From: Burkholderia puraquae
GTDB lineage: Bacteria; Pseudomonadota; Gammaproteobacteria; Burkholderiales; Burkholderiaceae
Assembly: GCF_002099195.1 (NCBI RefSeq)
Contig: NZ_NBYX01000002.1
Span: 1-64,000, forward strand
Direction of reading: 5' to 3'
DNA length: 64,000 bases
A program made the translations under genes and the position numbers. The notes below the pieces were generated by a model. It was not told the origin of the DNA. It saw nothing but the letters and a program-made list of their open reading frames with translations, and searched no databases. This document shows, one piece after another, positions 1-10,227 of this stretch (position 1 is the stretch's first letter; each line of letters opens with the position of its first letter).

Positions 1-1369
1 GGCAACCACCGCGAAACCGCGCCCCTGGTCGCCGGCCCGCGCCGCCTCCACCGCCGCGTTCAATGCAAGGATGTTGGTCTGGAACGCGATGCCGTCGATC
101 ACGCCGATGATGTCGGCGATCTTGCGCGAGCTGGCGGTGATGTCGTTCATCGTCGCGACCACCTCGCTCACCGCCTGCCCGCCGCGCCCGGCCGCCTCGC
201 TCGCCGACACCGACAACTGGTCGCCGGCACGCGCCGCCTCCACCGCCGCATTCAATGCAAGGATATTGGTCTGGAACGCGATGCCGTCGATCACGCCGAT
301 GATGTCGGCGATCTTGCGCGAGCTGGCGGTGATGTCGCTCATCGTCGCAACCACCTCGCCCACTGCCTGCCCGCCGCGCCCCGCCGCCTCGCTCGCCGAC
401 ATCGCGAGCCGGTTCGCCTGCAGGGCGGTCTCCGTGTTGCTTCTCGGCCATCGACGCGGCCGTCTCCTGCACGCTCGACGCCGCCTGTTCGGTGCGCGCG
501 CTCAGGTCGTTGTTGCCCTGCGCGATCTCGTTGCTCGCGCGCTGCACGTTGTGCACCTGCTCGCTGACGTCGTCGACGAGCCAGCGGAACATCAGGCCGA
601 GCTGGTTGATCGTGCGCAGCGTCATGCCGATCTCGTCGACGCGGTTCATCCGCACGCCGCTGCGGCTTTCGCCGGTCGCGACGTTCAGCGCCTGGTCGTG
701 CAGCCGCTTCAGCGGACGCACGATCTGCGCATCGAGCCACAGGCCGGCCGCCGCCGCCAGGCCGACCGTCACGCCGGCAAATGCCGCGAGCCCGCCGCCG
801 GCCAGCCCGCATGCCCAGCCCGCGCCGACGAGCGCCGGCGCGAGCACGCACAGCGCCGAATGCACCCGCGCGCGCACCGACATCGTCTGCGACAGCGACG
901 CGATGCGCAGCAGCCCCGTGCGGATCACCAACCCCTTGTGGAACCGGCGCTGGCCGGCCTTGCCTTCGCGAAACGCGCGATACAGCGCATCGGCGGCCTC
1001 GCTCTCGTCGTGCGGCGCCTTCGTGCGCACCGACATGTAGCCGTGCGGCTCGCCGTTGCGCATCACCGGAATCGCGTTCGCACGCACCCAGTAGTGATCG
1101 CCGTTCTTGCGGCGGTTCTTCACGAGGGCCGTCCACGGCTCGCCTCGCCTGAGCGTCGCCCACATGTCGGCAAACGCTTCGCGCGGCATGTCCGGGTGGC
1201 GCACCACGTTGTGCGGCTGGCCGACGAGTTCCTCGTTCGTGAAGCCGCTCACCTGTGCGAACGTCGTGTTGGCGTAGGTGATGATGCTGTCTGCATCGGT
1301 CGTCGACATCAGCGTGACGTCGTCGGGAAAATCGAATTCCTGTTGGGTAACGGGCTGGTTATTGCGCAT
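1..1369 (-). pseudogene. Aer-type PAS methyl-accepting chemotaxis protein, frame-shifted and cut by window edge
   Basis: The start codon at 1369 follows a GGAG ribosome site. The product opens with a PAS domain (about residues 10-110, ending in HYWVRANAIPVMRNGEPHGY), then a hydrophobic segment, a HAMP-like stretch and the beginning of the MCP coiled coil ([27 protein letters not shown]). This is the architecture of Aer-like energy-taxis receptors. At 438-442 the frame breaks: the sequence after MAEK continues as receptor only in another frame ([23 protein letters not shown]). About five codons of normal family sequence also seem to be missing there. Downstream, a 192-bp stretch encoding the signalling tip occurs twice in tandem. 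No stop appears in the shifted frame before position 1, so the true end lies outside. It could be a real pseudogene or an assembly error in repetitive DNA. Confidence 0.75.
25..408. repeat. 192-bp tandem duplication inside the chemoreceptor signalling domain
   Basis: Positions 25-216 and 217-408 are near-identical copies that differ at only a handful of sites. Each encodes the MCP tip, including [20 protein letters not shown]. The period of 192 bp is 64 codons, so the duplication is in frame. It is not a multiple of the seven-residue heptad on which the receptor coiled coil is built. Confidence 0.85.
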
Positions 1370-1693
1370 GCAAGGCTCCGAAAGGCGGATCTGTCGTCCG
1401 CGCCGCGCTGAATTCACGTTCAGTAGCCGAAAAACGGTTTATCGCTTTACGACGGTCTTCATCTTACTGTCGGCATATTGGGGAAAAACCTTACCCTTTC
1501 CTCGCATAAAATATTCAATTTGGCGGCCGCCATGATTTCGATCAAATAATCCGTCAATAATCGCCGCGCACGTTCATCCGCATGTCACGCCGCGCTGCCC
1601 GACCACACCGCACGGCACGCCAATGCCGTCAGCCGTTGCACGCGGCGAAACGATTCCGTCTATCCTGCTCCATTCAACCGGCATTCGAATTCG
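1370..1693. other. intergenic region, no gene seen
   Basis: This 324-base spacer separates the minus-strand chemoreceptor from the plus-strand genes. It is clearly richer in A and T around 1430-1560 than the neighbouring coding DNA, as expected for divergent promoters. I see no convincing small gene or RNA element in it. Confidence 0.5.
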
Positions 1694-2065
1694 ATGAAAA
1701 AGGCATTGCACGAACTGAATCGGCTGTCCTGGAATACAACGACAGTCGCACATAACAGCCATAAAGGCGATCAGGCTGCATTTTTCCGAGAAGGCGGCTC
1801 GACGCCCTTTCCGGAAGAACGCGAACTGCTCGGCGACATCGCCGGGCTGCGGAGCGACGAGTTCATGTGGAGCATCGGCGAAGTCGTGAACGCGCTCGCG
1901 TCGGCCGGGCTCGCGACCGGTCGCCTGACCGAATACCCTTATGCGAACGGCTGGAAGGGCTTCGACGGCATGCGCGAACTGGACGGCCACCGGATGGTGC
2001 CGCCCGACGGCATGCCGCGCCTGCCGCTGATGTATGCAATCGCCGCGCATCGGGAGGCCGCATGA
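1694..2065 (+). pseudogene. class I SAM-dependent methyltransferase with internal deletion
   Basis: The 123-residue product reads as two ends of one family joined together. Residues 1-53 (ELNRLSWNTTTVAHNSHKGD, then FPEERELLGDIAGLR) match the N-terminal cap of class I methyltransferases of about 270-280 residues. Residues from 54 (MWSIGEVVNALASAGL, LTEYPYANGW, DGMPRLPLMYAIAA) match the C-terminal part. The core that should hold the SAM-binding glycine motif and the acidic loop is absent. The join near 1850-1860 is in frame, so the reading frame survives but methyl transfer should not. The stop overlaps the next gene's ATG (ATGA), so it may still be translated and coupled to it. The family assignment rests on recall of the family pattern, not on a search. 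Confidence 0.7.
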
Positions 2066-2622
2066 TGCGCCGCACCGCCGCCGAACGCGATGCGCTTTCC
2101 GCCCGCCCGCTCGCACGCGACGAGGTGCCGCTCGTGTGGACCATCGACCGGCGCGAAATCATCGAGCACCTGTATGTGCTGCGCGACGGCACGCTGCATC
2201 TCGTGCCCGAGTTCTACGACGTCGCGGGCTGGCCCGACGGCGAAGCCGACCACTACACGCCGATCCTGCTCGACTGTCACGATCGCGGCGGCTGGTGCCT
2301 CGGCATGTTCGACGGCGCGCGGCTCGTCGCGGCGGTCGTCGTCGACAGCCAGCCGCTCGGCCCGCACCGCGACATGCTGCAGTTGAAGTTCCTGCACGTG
2401 AGCCGTGACTGGCGTGGCTGCGGGCTCGGCGAGCAGCTCTACCGCGCGGCCCGTGAGCAGGCGCGCGCGATGGGTGCTGCACGCCTGTATGTGTCCGCGA
2501 CGCCGTCGCAGCGCACGATCGACTTCTACCTGCGGCTCGGCTTCACGGTCAGCGCCTCGCCCGACCCGGCGCTTTACGCGCTCGAGCCGGAAGACATTCA
2601 TCTGGAAGCACCGGCGGCCTGA
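2062..2622 (+). CDS. GNAT family N-acetyltransferase
   Basis: The protein has 186 residues. The acetyl-CoA-binding motif A is visible as LKFLHVSRDWRGCGLGEQLYRAA, with the R-x-x-G-x-G pyrophosphate loop, followed by the motif B region (YVSATPSQRTIDFYLRLGF) that closes the GNAT fold. It should transfer acetyl from acetyl-CoA to an amine, but the substrate cannot be told from sequence. The ATG at 2062 overlaps the stop of the methyltransferase remnant in ATGA, so the two are translationally coupled. This suggests the pair once worked together. Confidence 0.85.
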   Translation: MMRRTAAERDALSARPLARDEVPLVWTIDRREIIEHLYVLRDGTLHLVPEFYDVAGWPDGEADHYTPILLDCHDRGGWCLGMFDGARLVAAVVVDSQPLGPHRDMLQLKFLHVSRDWRGCGLGEQLYRAAREQARAMGAARLYVSATPSQRTIDFYLRLGFTVSASPDPALYALEPEDIHLEAPAA

Positions 2623-2704
2623 CGCACCGGCAAGCGGGCAACGCGTAGAATTTCCCGCTTTGCCACGACCGCCATCGGTCATCGCGGAATCACGGAGAGC
2701 GAGA

Positions 2705-3232
2705 TTGCAGAACGAAGCGCAGCCGCAAGCCATGCCGAAGATCCTCGTCAGCATGTGCGTGGTCGGTCATCCGGTCCGCTACAACGGCTCGGCCAAGACT
2801 GCCGCGCACGAGGCGCTCGAACGGTGGCAGCGCGAAGGGCGCCTCGTGCCCGTCTGCCCCGAACTGGCCGGCGGCTTCAGCGTGCCGCGCCCGCCTGCTG
2901 AAATCGCCGGCGGCGAATCGGGACAGCAGGTGCTGTCGGGCGCCGCGCGCATCGTCGACGTGAACGGAACGGACGTGACGGCACCGTTCGTATCCGGCGC
3001 GCAAACCGCGCTGGCCCTCGCACGCGCGCACGATTGCCGCTTCGCGATCCTGGCCGACGGCAGTCCGTCGTGCGGCAGCACGTTCATTTATGACGGGCGC
3101 TTCGAGAACCGGCGACACGCGGGCGCCGGCGTCACGGCCGCGTTGCTGCGCGAGCACGGGATCGAAGTGTTCGCGGACACCGAGATCGACGCGCTCGATG
3201 CGCGCCTCAAGCAGTTGTTGCAGGCCGGTTAA
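2705..3232 (+). CDS. DUF523 domain-containing protein
   Basis: The small cytosolic protein is cysteine-containing, with the DUF523 landmarks ILVSMCVVGHPVRYNG near the start, VPVCPELAGG, and ADGSPSCGS in the second half. The conserved cysteines suggest a metal or cluster site, but no function is established for the family. I place the start at TTG 2705 because GGAG at 2694-2697 sits seven bases before it. The ATG at 2732 (giving MPKILVSMC) is in frame, lacks a clear ribosome site and is the alternative, giving 166 instead of 175 residues. It stands about 80 bases after the GNAT gene and ends just before a perfect hairpin. Confidence 0.8.
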   Translation: MQNEAQPQAMPKILVSMCVVGHPVRYNGSAKTAAHEALERWQREGRLVPVCPELAGGFSVPRPPAEIAGGESGQQVLSGAARIVDVNGTDVTAPFVSGAQTALALARAHDCRFAILADGSPSCGSTFIYDGRFENRRHAGAGVTAALLREHGIEVFADTEIDALDARLKQLLQAG

Positions 3233-3239
3233 CGACGAT

Positions 3240-3267
3240 GCGCGGCACGAGAATCCTCGTGCCGCGC
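3240..3267. terminator. 12-bp perfect hairpin between convergent genes
   Basis: GCGCGGCACGAG at 3240-3251 pairs exactly with CTCGTGCCGCGC at 3256-3267 around the loop AATC. There is no clear T-run on either side. The convergent position between the DUF523 gene and pcaF suggests a shared bidirectional terminator. Confidence 0.65.
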
Positions 3268-3340
3268 ATCGTTCAGCAAACCGCAAAGCGGGATGGCGGC
3301 GAAGCGGCCAATGCCCTGCCGCTTCGCCGCGAGACGCAGG

Positions 3341-4543
<1,203 letters not shown>

Positions 4544-4619
4544 CAGTGTCTCCGGTCCCAGGACAGGCTGGGGAATGAACAGGGCGCGCCCCTTGCATTG
4601 CCCGCCGGGATGCGCTTAA

Positions 4620-4659
4620 ATGTTCTATATACGAACATAAGATCGTGTATCGAACGTTC
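4620..4659. promoter_or_regulatory. putative IclR/PcaR-type operator region
   Basis: ATGTTC at 4620-4625 and GAACAT at 4633-4638 form an inverted repeat with a seven-base spacer (19 bp in all). The smaller palindrome GAACGTTC follows at 4652-4659. Both lie in the intergenic space between the divergent thiolase and regulator genes. That is where an IclR regulator would control pcaF and itself. Confidence 0.5.
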
Positions 4660-4770
4660 AACGCATCATAGGGAGTGCGGGGACGACCTGTCAAGCGCCC
4701 GGTCCGCCGTGCGGTTGGCGTGTCAGGCCCCATGCGCTATCTTCTCGGCTGCACGATATTCCAGGCGCTC

Positions 4771-5559
4771 ATGACAACCGAAGACACTCAGACGAAACCC
4801 GGCGACTCCTATGTCCAGTCGTTCGCACGCGGCCTCGCGGTGATCCGCGCGTTCGACGCGGCCCGTCCGGAGCAGACGCTCACCGAGGTCGCCTCGGCCA
4901 CCGGGCTCACGCGCGCGGGCGCGCGCCGGATCCTGCTCACGCTGCAGACGCTCGGCTATGTCGAAGCCGACGGCCGGCTGTTCCGGCTCACGCCGAAGAT
5001 CCTCGAGCTCGGCTTCGCGTACCTCACGTCGATGCCGTTCTGGAATCTCGCCGATCCGGTGATGGAGCAGCTGTCCGAGCAGATCCACGAAAGCTGCTCG
5101 GCGGCCGTGCTCGACCGCACCGAGATCGTCTACGTGCTGCGCGTGCCGACCCGCAAGATCATGACGATCAACCTGTCGATCGGCAGCCGGCTGCCTGCAT
5201 ACTGCACGTCGATGGGCCGCGTGCTGCTGTCCGCGCTCGACGATGCCGCGCTCGACGAAACGCTCGCACAAAGCGGCATCCGCGCGCATACGCCGCGCAC
5301 GATCACCGACCTCGGCGAGCTGAAGGCGGCAATCGCGCAAGCGCGCCAGCAGGGCTGGGCCGTGGTCGACCAGGAACTCGAAGTGGGCCTGATGTCGTTG
5401 TCCGCGCCGATCCGCAACCGGCGCGGGCAAATCATCGCGGCGATGAACATCAGCGGCAACGCGCAGCGGCATACCGCGAAGCAGATGGTGAAGGAGTTTC
5501 TCGGGCCGCTGCAGCAGGCCGCGCAGACGGTGTCGGAGCTGGTGGCACGGCGCGGGTGA
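4771..5559 (+). CDS. IclR family transcriptional regulator (PcaR/PobR-like)
   Basis: The protein has 262 residues from ATG 4771. An N-terminal winged helix (SYVQSFARGLAVIRAFDAARP, LTEVASATGLTRAGARRILLTL) is followed by the IclR effector domain (RVPTRKIMTINLSIGSRLPAYCTSMGRVLLSAL, and VDQELEVGLMSLSAPIRNRRGQIIAAMNIS). Such regulators sense aromatic intermediates and control pca genes. Its divergent position next to pcaF and the dyads between them support a PcaR-like job. An upstream in-frame start at 4675 would add residues unlike the family, so I rejected it. Confidence 0.85.
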   Translation: MTTEDTQTKPGDSYVQSFARGLAVIRAFDAARPEQTLTEVASATGLTRAGARRILLTLQTLGYVEADGRLFRLTPKILELGFAYLTSMPFWNLADPVMEQLSEQIHESCSAAVLDRTEIVYVLRVPTRKIMTINLSIGSRLPAYCTSMGRVLLSALDDAALDETLAQSGIRAHTPRTITDLGELKAAIAQARQQGWAVVDQELEVGLMSLSAPIRNRRGQIIAAMNISGNAQRHTAKQMVKEFLGPLQQAAQTVSELVARRG

Positions 5560-5613
5560 GCGGTTACTTCGCTCGCGGGATCGGCACGACGGTCATTCGC
5601 GGATAGTCCGGAT

Positions 5614-5640
5614 AAAAAGACGGGCGGCATGGGCCGCCCG
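5614..5640 (-). terminator. rho-independent terminator of the aspartoacylase/binding-protein operon A
   Basis: CGGGCGGC at 5621-5628 pairs with GCCGCCCG at 5633-5640. On the minus strand the stem is followed by TCTTTTT (5620 down to 5614), which gives a standard intrinsic terminator about 150 bases past the minus-strand hydrolase gene. Confidence 0.7.
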
Positions 5641-5788
5641 CTCAACTCTCTGACTCTACTTGCAACGTCCTTCTCACGGAACACGGAGCGCGCTCCGCAT
5701 CACCCAATTTAGGGGCGCGGCAACGCCCGGTCAATTTGACGAGAACGAAATTGCGTGGCGCCACTCGGACACGCACCCGTCCCGCCGC

Positions 5789-6904
5789 TCACGCGCCCAG
5801 CAGCATGCCCTTGCGCACCGGTACCGTGCCCGTCACGCGGCCGAGCGGCGCGCCGGCGGTCACGAAGCGGATTGCGCGGCGCATGTAGAACACGCCGTCG
5901 GTGCCGCTCGAGATCGTCGTGATCGCGTCCGTCAGCGGATCGACGATGTCGAACAGCGGATCGCCCGCGCGGATCGTCGCGCCGATCGCCGCGCGGTGCA
6001 CGAGTATCCCGCTCACCGGCGCGTAGAACTGCTCGCTGCCCGCGAGCGGCGTGGCCGGCGCAGCGAGCGGCGGCAGCGGCGTAGGCTCGCCGTGCACCGC
6101 GCCGCGCCATACGAGATAGTCGACGAGCGCATCGGCATCGCGTTCCGCATATTCGTACGTCACGTCGCGCTGGCCCCGGCACTCGACCGTCACGGCCACG
6201 GTGCCGGCCGCCATCGGCGTGCCTGCCGGCAAGTGCTGCCGCAATTGCGTCCACAGCAGGTGATGCGCATCGTCGAACGCGTGCCCGCCCGAATCCTCGG
6301 CGAGCAGCGACACCTCCGCGCCGAGATAACGCGCGAGCGGCTCGACTTCCGGCCATGCGGTATCGCTCGTGTACACGTGCATCACTGCTTCGAGCGAGCA
6401 ATGCAGGTCGATCACGATCTCGGCGTCGAGCGACAGCTTCAGCAGCGCCAGCTGCAGCGCATCGAACTCGGTGCGCGGCGCGATCTCATCGAGCGCCGCG
6501 CCGACGCATTCGCGCACGATCTCGCGATTGCGGCCGCCGTCGTCGCCGAGCCGGTCGCGCGCACGCGCGGCGATTTCCGCGAGCGGCAGGAAGCCGCGAT
6601 TGAAGTTGCGGCCGCTCGCGAGATCGAAACGGCCGATGAATTGCCCGAGCAGATGATGATTGAGGCCGACCGGGTTCGCGACCGGCACGAGCACGATCTC
6701 GGCGGCGAGCCGGCCGTCGGCATCGAGCTGCGCGAGCCGCTGCTTCAGCACGAACGCCGCGAGCATCGCGGGCGTCTCGTCCGCGTGCAGCGCGGCCTGC
6801 AGGTAGATCTTGCGGCCGGTGCCGGCCGGCCCGAAATGAAAGCTCGTCAGCGTGCGCTGCGTGCCGATCGACGGCGACAGGAGCGGCGTGGTGCGAATCT
6901 GCAT
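5789..6904 (-). CDS. succinylglutamate desuccinylase/aspartoacylase family hydrolase (module A)
   Basis: The 371-residue protein belongs to the zinc-dependent AstE/AspA family, which hydrolyses the amide of N-acyl amino acids. Zinc ligands are visible as LHADET (His40, Glu43) and DLHC (His168). The second half (FYAPVSGILVHRAAIGATIRAGDPLFDIVDP) resembles a lipoyl-like barrel. Length fits the proteobacterial paralogues rather than AstE proper. It lies 59 bases downstream of a polar amino-acid binding protein gene on the same strand. A paralogue of identical length sits at 31834-32949 in the same context. The substrate is unknown. The start at 6904 is chosen because the family begins MQIRTTPLLSPSIGTQ; upstream sequence in frame is unrelated. 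Confidence 0.85.
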   Translation of the reverse strand: MQIRTTPLLSPSIGTQRTLTSFHFGPAGTGRKIYLQAALHADETPAMLAAFVLKQRLAQLDADGRLAAEIVLVPVANPVGLNHHLLGQFIGRFDLASGRNFNRGFLPLAEIAARARDRLGDDGGRNREIVRECVGAALDEIAPRTEFDALQLALLKLSLDAEIVIDLHCSLEAVMHVYTSDTAWPEVEPLARYLGAEVSLLAEDSGGHAFDDAHHLLWTQLRQHLPAGTPMAAGTVAVTVECRGQRDVTYEYAERDADALVDYLVWRGAVHGEPTPLPPLAAPATPLAGSEQFYAPVSGILVHRAAIGATIRAGDPLFDIVDPLTDAITTISSGTDGVFYMRRAIRFVTAGAPLGRVTGTVPVRKGMLLGA

Positions 6905-6963
6905 CGATGGTCTCGAACGGGTGAAAACGGGGAAGCGGGTGAAACGGCGGGGCGCTGTGGCGC

Positions 6964-7737
6964 TTATTCGCCGTACGGGTTGAAGTCGAAATACTGCTTT
7001 GCGATCCGGTCGTACGTGCCGTCCTTCAGCATCGATGCGATTGCGCCGTCGATCGACGCCTTGAGCGCCGTATCCGACTGCCGCATGCCGATGCCGACGC
7101 CGCGATCGCCCATGTCGAGCGGCGCGCCGACGAACGCGAAGCCCTTGCCCTTCGGCGTGCGCAGGAAGCCGTAGTCGGCTTCCACGGTGCCGAGCAGCGC
7201 TGCATCGAGGCGGCCGTTGACGAGATCGGCGAACACGTCGTCCTGGCTCTTGTACGGCACCACGCCGACGCCGGCCGGCGCCCAGTGCGCGAGCGCCCAC
7301 GATTCGAACTGCGTGCCCGACTGCACGCCGACGCGCTTGCCGGCCAGCGACGCGGTCGTACTGTCGACGCCGCTCGCGGGCCGCGCGACGAGCCGCGACT
7401 TGAAGCGGAACAGTTTCGACGAGAACAGGATCTGCTTCTCGCGCTTCTCGGTGATCGCCATCGACGACAGGATCGCGTCGATCTTGCGCGCCTGCAGCGC
7501 GGGAATCATCCCGGAGAATTCAAGCTCGACCCACTGGCAGCGCAACTGCGCACGGCGGCAGATCTCGTTGCCGAGATCGACGTCGAAGCCCTTCAGGCTG
7601 CCGTCGGGCGCCTTCGAATCCATCGGCGGATAGGTCGGATCGATGCCGAGGCGCACGGGGCGCGCATCGAGCGCATGCGCGGCGCTTGCCGCGAACGCAA
7701 GGCATAAGGAAACGAGCGGAAGGAAGGTACGTTTCAT
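6964..7737 (-). CDS. polar amino-acid ABC transporter substrate-binding protein (module A)
   Basis: The 257-residue product begins with a signal peptide (MKRTFLPLVSLCLAFAASAAHA). It continues as a family 3 periplasmic binding protein: RLGIDPTYPPMDSKAPDGSLKGFDVDLGNEIC, then the strong motif AILSSMAITEKREKQILFS. Relatives bind lysine, arginine, ornithine or histidine. No permease or ATPase gene is near, so the protein must share membrane components encoded elsewhere or act as a sensor. It is followed by the aspartoacylase-family gene and faces a divergent LysR gene. Confidence 0.88.
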   Translation of the reverse strand: MKRTFLPLVSLCLAFAASAAHALDARPVRLGIDPTYPPMDSKAPDGSLKGFDVDLGNEICRRAQLRCQWVELEFSGMIPALQARKIDAILSSMAITEKREKQILFSSKLFRFKSRLVARPASGVDSTTASLAGKRVGVQSGTQFESWALAHWAPAGVGVVPYKSQDDVFADLVNGRLDAALLGTVEADYGFLRTPKGKGFAFVGAPLDMGDRGVGIGMRQSDTALKASIDGAIASMLKDGTYDRIAKQYFDFNPYGE

Positions 7738-7836
7738 GGTCGACACAGGGCAGGACGATGGGCAAACGGCACGAGCCGGACTGCCTGCGATCGTAGTGCG
7801 CACGCGCCGCCGCCGGAATCGCCCGCTGCCTTATCA

Positions 7837-7855
7837 TGATCACTTTTCCCGATCA
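7837..7855. promoter_or_regulatory. candidate LysR-type operator of module A
   Basis: TGATC at 7837-7841 and GATCA at 7851-7855 form an inverted repeat with a nine-base spacer, with the T-N-A layout common to LysR sites. It lies in the 136-base divergent region, close to the LysR start at 7874. Confidence 0.4.
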
Positions 7856-7873
7856 CCGGCCCCGCGCTCGCCC

Positions 7874-8794
7874 ATGGCGTTCACGCTCTCCCAGCTCCGC
7901 ATCTTCCAGGCCGTCGTCGAGCACGGCAGCCTGCGCGCCGCTGCACGCGCGCTCGATCTCGCGCAGAGCGGCGTCACGCAGCAGTTGCAAAGCCTCGAGG
8001 CAACGCTCGGCGCGACGCTGTTCACGCGCACCAATCGCGGGATCGTGCCGACGGCCGTCGGCCAGCGGCTGCTCGCGCGCTCCGGTTCGATCCTCGGCGA
8101 ATGCGAGCAGGTCGAGCGGGAAATCCGGCAACTGAGCGGCGCGTACGAAGGCACCGTCACGCTCGGCCTCGTGGCCGAACCGCTGATCGACGCATTCGCG
8201 CCGGTGCTGAGCGCGTTCCGCGCGCGCTTCGACAAGGTCGACGTGCACCTGCGTACCGGCACGTCGCGGATGATGATCGGCTGGCTGCGGGAAAACGCGG
8301 TCGATTTCGCGATCGCGCTGGTCTCGAAGCAGACCGACACGACCGATCTCGCGGTCACGCCGCTGCGTGCTTCCGCGCCGGTGGTGGTGTGCCGCAACGG
8401 CCATCCGGCGATGCACGCGCAATCGCTCGCCGAGCTGGCCGGCTACGCGTGGGTGTCCACACGCTCGCCGAACCTGAGCGCCGACCCCGTCGTCAACCGG
8501 TTGCTCGCGTACTTCGACGTGCACGGCCTGCCGCCGCCGAAGATCCTCGCAACCGTCGAAGGGATGTTCGAGACGCTGCAGCTCGTCACGCAGACCGATT
8601 GCCTGTCGCTCGAAACCGAAGCCGTGACGCGGCACGGGCCGTTTGCCGGCACGCTCGCGAAGGTGCCCGTGCGCGAACAGGCCGAATCGCAGGACATCTG
8701 CCTGCTGCAGCGCGCGGCCGTGCCGCTGACGCCGGCCGCGCAGGAACTCGCGACGATGCTCGCGTCGTACCTGAGAGTGGTGCGCGGGCGGTAA
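7874..8794 (+). CDS. LysR family transcriptional regulator (module A)
   Basis: This 306-residue LysR protein has an N-terminal winged helix (FTLSQLRIFQAVVEHGSLRAAARALDLAQSGVTQQLQSLEATLGATLF) and a substrate-binding domain that starts near residue 90. It is divergent from the binding protein gene at 7737, the classic arrangement for control of the neighbour and of itself. The LysR gene of module B at 29678 has exactly the same length and also carries SLRAAAR in its recognition region. The inducer is unknown; an N-acyl or basic amino acid is a reasonable guess from context. Confidence 0.88.
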   Translation: MAFTLSQLRIFQAVVEHGSLRAAARALDLAQSGVTQQLQSLEATLGATLFTRTNRGIVPTAVGQRLLARSGSILGECEQVEREIRQLSGAYEGTVTLGLVAEPLIDAFAPVLSAFRARFDKVDVHLRTGTSRMMIGWLRENAVDFAIALVSKQTDTTDLAVTPLRASAPVVVCRNGHPAMHAQSLAELAGYAWVSTRSPNLSADPVVNRLLAYFDVHGLPPPKILATVEGMFETLQLVTQTDCLSLETEAVTRHGPFAGTLAKVPVREQAESQDICLLQRAAVPLTPAAQELATMLASYLRVVRGR

Positions 8795-8840
8795 GCGCAT
8801 CTTGCCGCCTGCCGCCCGCGGTGCTGCACCGTGCTTTCCT

Positions 8841-10172
8841 TCAGTCGATCGAATCCCGCGCCGTCTCGCGCAGCGCGGCAACCGCGATCAGCGACAGCAC
8901 CACGCACGCGGCCACGTAGCCGGCCGGCGCGAGCTTGCTGCCCGTCGTCTTCACGAGCCAGGTCGCGATCAGCTGCGCGGTGCCGCCGAAGATCGTCACC
9001 GCGAGCGCATACGCGATCGAGATGCCGGTCGCGCGCACGTGGCGCGGCAGCGACTCGCACATCAGCGCCATTTCGGATGCCGAGCCGAGCGAATAGAACA
9101 GCAGCATCAGCGCGGTCAGCGGCAGGATCACCGACAGCGTCGGATGATGGTTCATCAGCCAGAACGCCGGGAACAGCAACGCGACCAGCACGCCGCGGCC
9201 GACGAAGATCGGCAGGCGCCGGCTGCCGAGCCTGTCCGACAGCCAGCCGAACAGCGGGCAGGTGACCAGCATCACGCAGCCCGATGCGACGCCGACGAAC
9301 ATCGACAGCTTCATCGGCAGGCCAAGCGTGTGGATCGCGTAGGTCGGCATGTAGAACGTCAGGATGTAGGTCGACACCGTGCCGCCCATCACCGTGAGCA
9401 TCAGCAGCAGCACCGTGCGCGTGTGCTTCGAGAACAGCTCGTGCAGCACGCCGCGTTCGATGCCGTGATGGTTGTCGCCGGGCGCATCGTCGGCGAGGCG
9501 GCGGCGCAGATACATGCCGACCGGCGCGATCAGCACGCCGACGAGGAACGGCAGCCGCCAGCCCCAGCTTTCGAGCGCGTCCTTCGTCATCGTGTTCGAC
9601 AGCAGCGCCGCGAAGCCCGAGCCCATCAGCGCGGCGCCGCCCTGCGTCGCGAGCTGCCAGCTCGCGCGGAACGCACGGCGCGACGTGCCGCCCTGTTCGA
9701 GCAGCGTCGACGTCGCCGCGCCGAATTCACCGCCCTGCGAAAAGCCCTGCATCAGCCGCGCGAACACGACGAGCAGCGGTGCGGCCACGCCGGCCTGCGC
9801 ATAGGTCGGCGCGATCGCGATCAGGCCCGTGCCGAGCGCCATCAGCATGATCGTCAGGTTCAGCGCGGCCTTGCGCCCCTTGCGGTCCGCGTAGACGCCG
9901 AGCACGACGCTGCCGAGCGGCCGCGTGAAGAAGCCGGCGGCGAACGTCGCGACCGACAGCAGCAGCGACGTGGTCGGGTCGCTCGACGGGAAGAACAGCT
10001 TGCCGATCAGCACCGCAAAGAAGCCGTACACGGTGAAGTCGAAGAATTCCAGCCAGTTGCCGATCACGGCCGCCGCGATCGCGCCGCGCCGCGTGACGGC
10101 AGGCGCGCCGGGCGCGCCGGCTTCGGCGACGCCCGTCGACGCGGGGTGCAGCGCGAGATGGTCTTTCTGCAT
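8841..10172 (-). CDS. MFS transporter, metabolite:H+ symporter (MHS) family
   Basis: The 443-residue inner-membrane protein has about twelve hydrophobic segments. It shows the MHS hallmark GNWLEFFDFTVYGFFAVLIGKLFF near residue 37 and the loop 2-3 motif YADRKGRKAALN. Relatives (KgtP, ProP, ShiA, citrate transporters) import organic acids or zwitterions with protons. It lies 55 bases downstream of a hippurate hydrolase-like gene on the same strand. That suggests it imports the substrate or exports the product of that enzyme. Confidence 0.88.
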   Translation of the reverse strand: MQKDHLALHPASTGVAEAGAPGAPAVTRRGAIAAAVIGNWLEFFDFTVYGFFAVLIGKLFFPSSDPTTSLLLSVATFAAGFFTRPLGSVVLGVYADRKGRKAALNLTIMLMALGTGLIAIAPTYAQAGVAAPLLVVFARLMQGFSQGGEFGAATSTLLEQGGTSRRAFRASWQLATQGGAALMGSGFAALLSNTMTKDALESWGWRLPFLVGVLIAPVGMYLRRRLADDAPGDNHHGIERGVLHELFSKHTRTVLLLMLTVMGGTVSTYILTFYMPTYAIHTLGLPMKLSMFVGVASGCVMLVTCPLFGWLSDRLGSRRLPIFVGRGVLVALLFPAFWLMNHHPTLSVILPLTALMLLFYSLGSASEMALMCESLPRHVRATGISIAYALAVTIFGGTAQLIATWLVKTTGSKLAPAGYVAACVVLSLIAVAALRETARDSID

Positions 10173-10227
10173 CGCTATCCTCTCCTGTCAATGCGCCGGA
10201 AGCGCCGGAAGCGCGCCGCCGCCGCGA

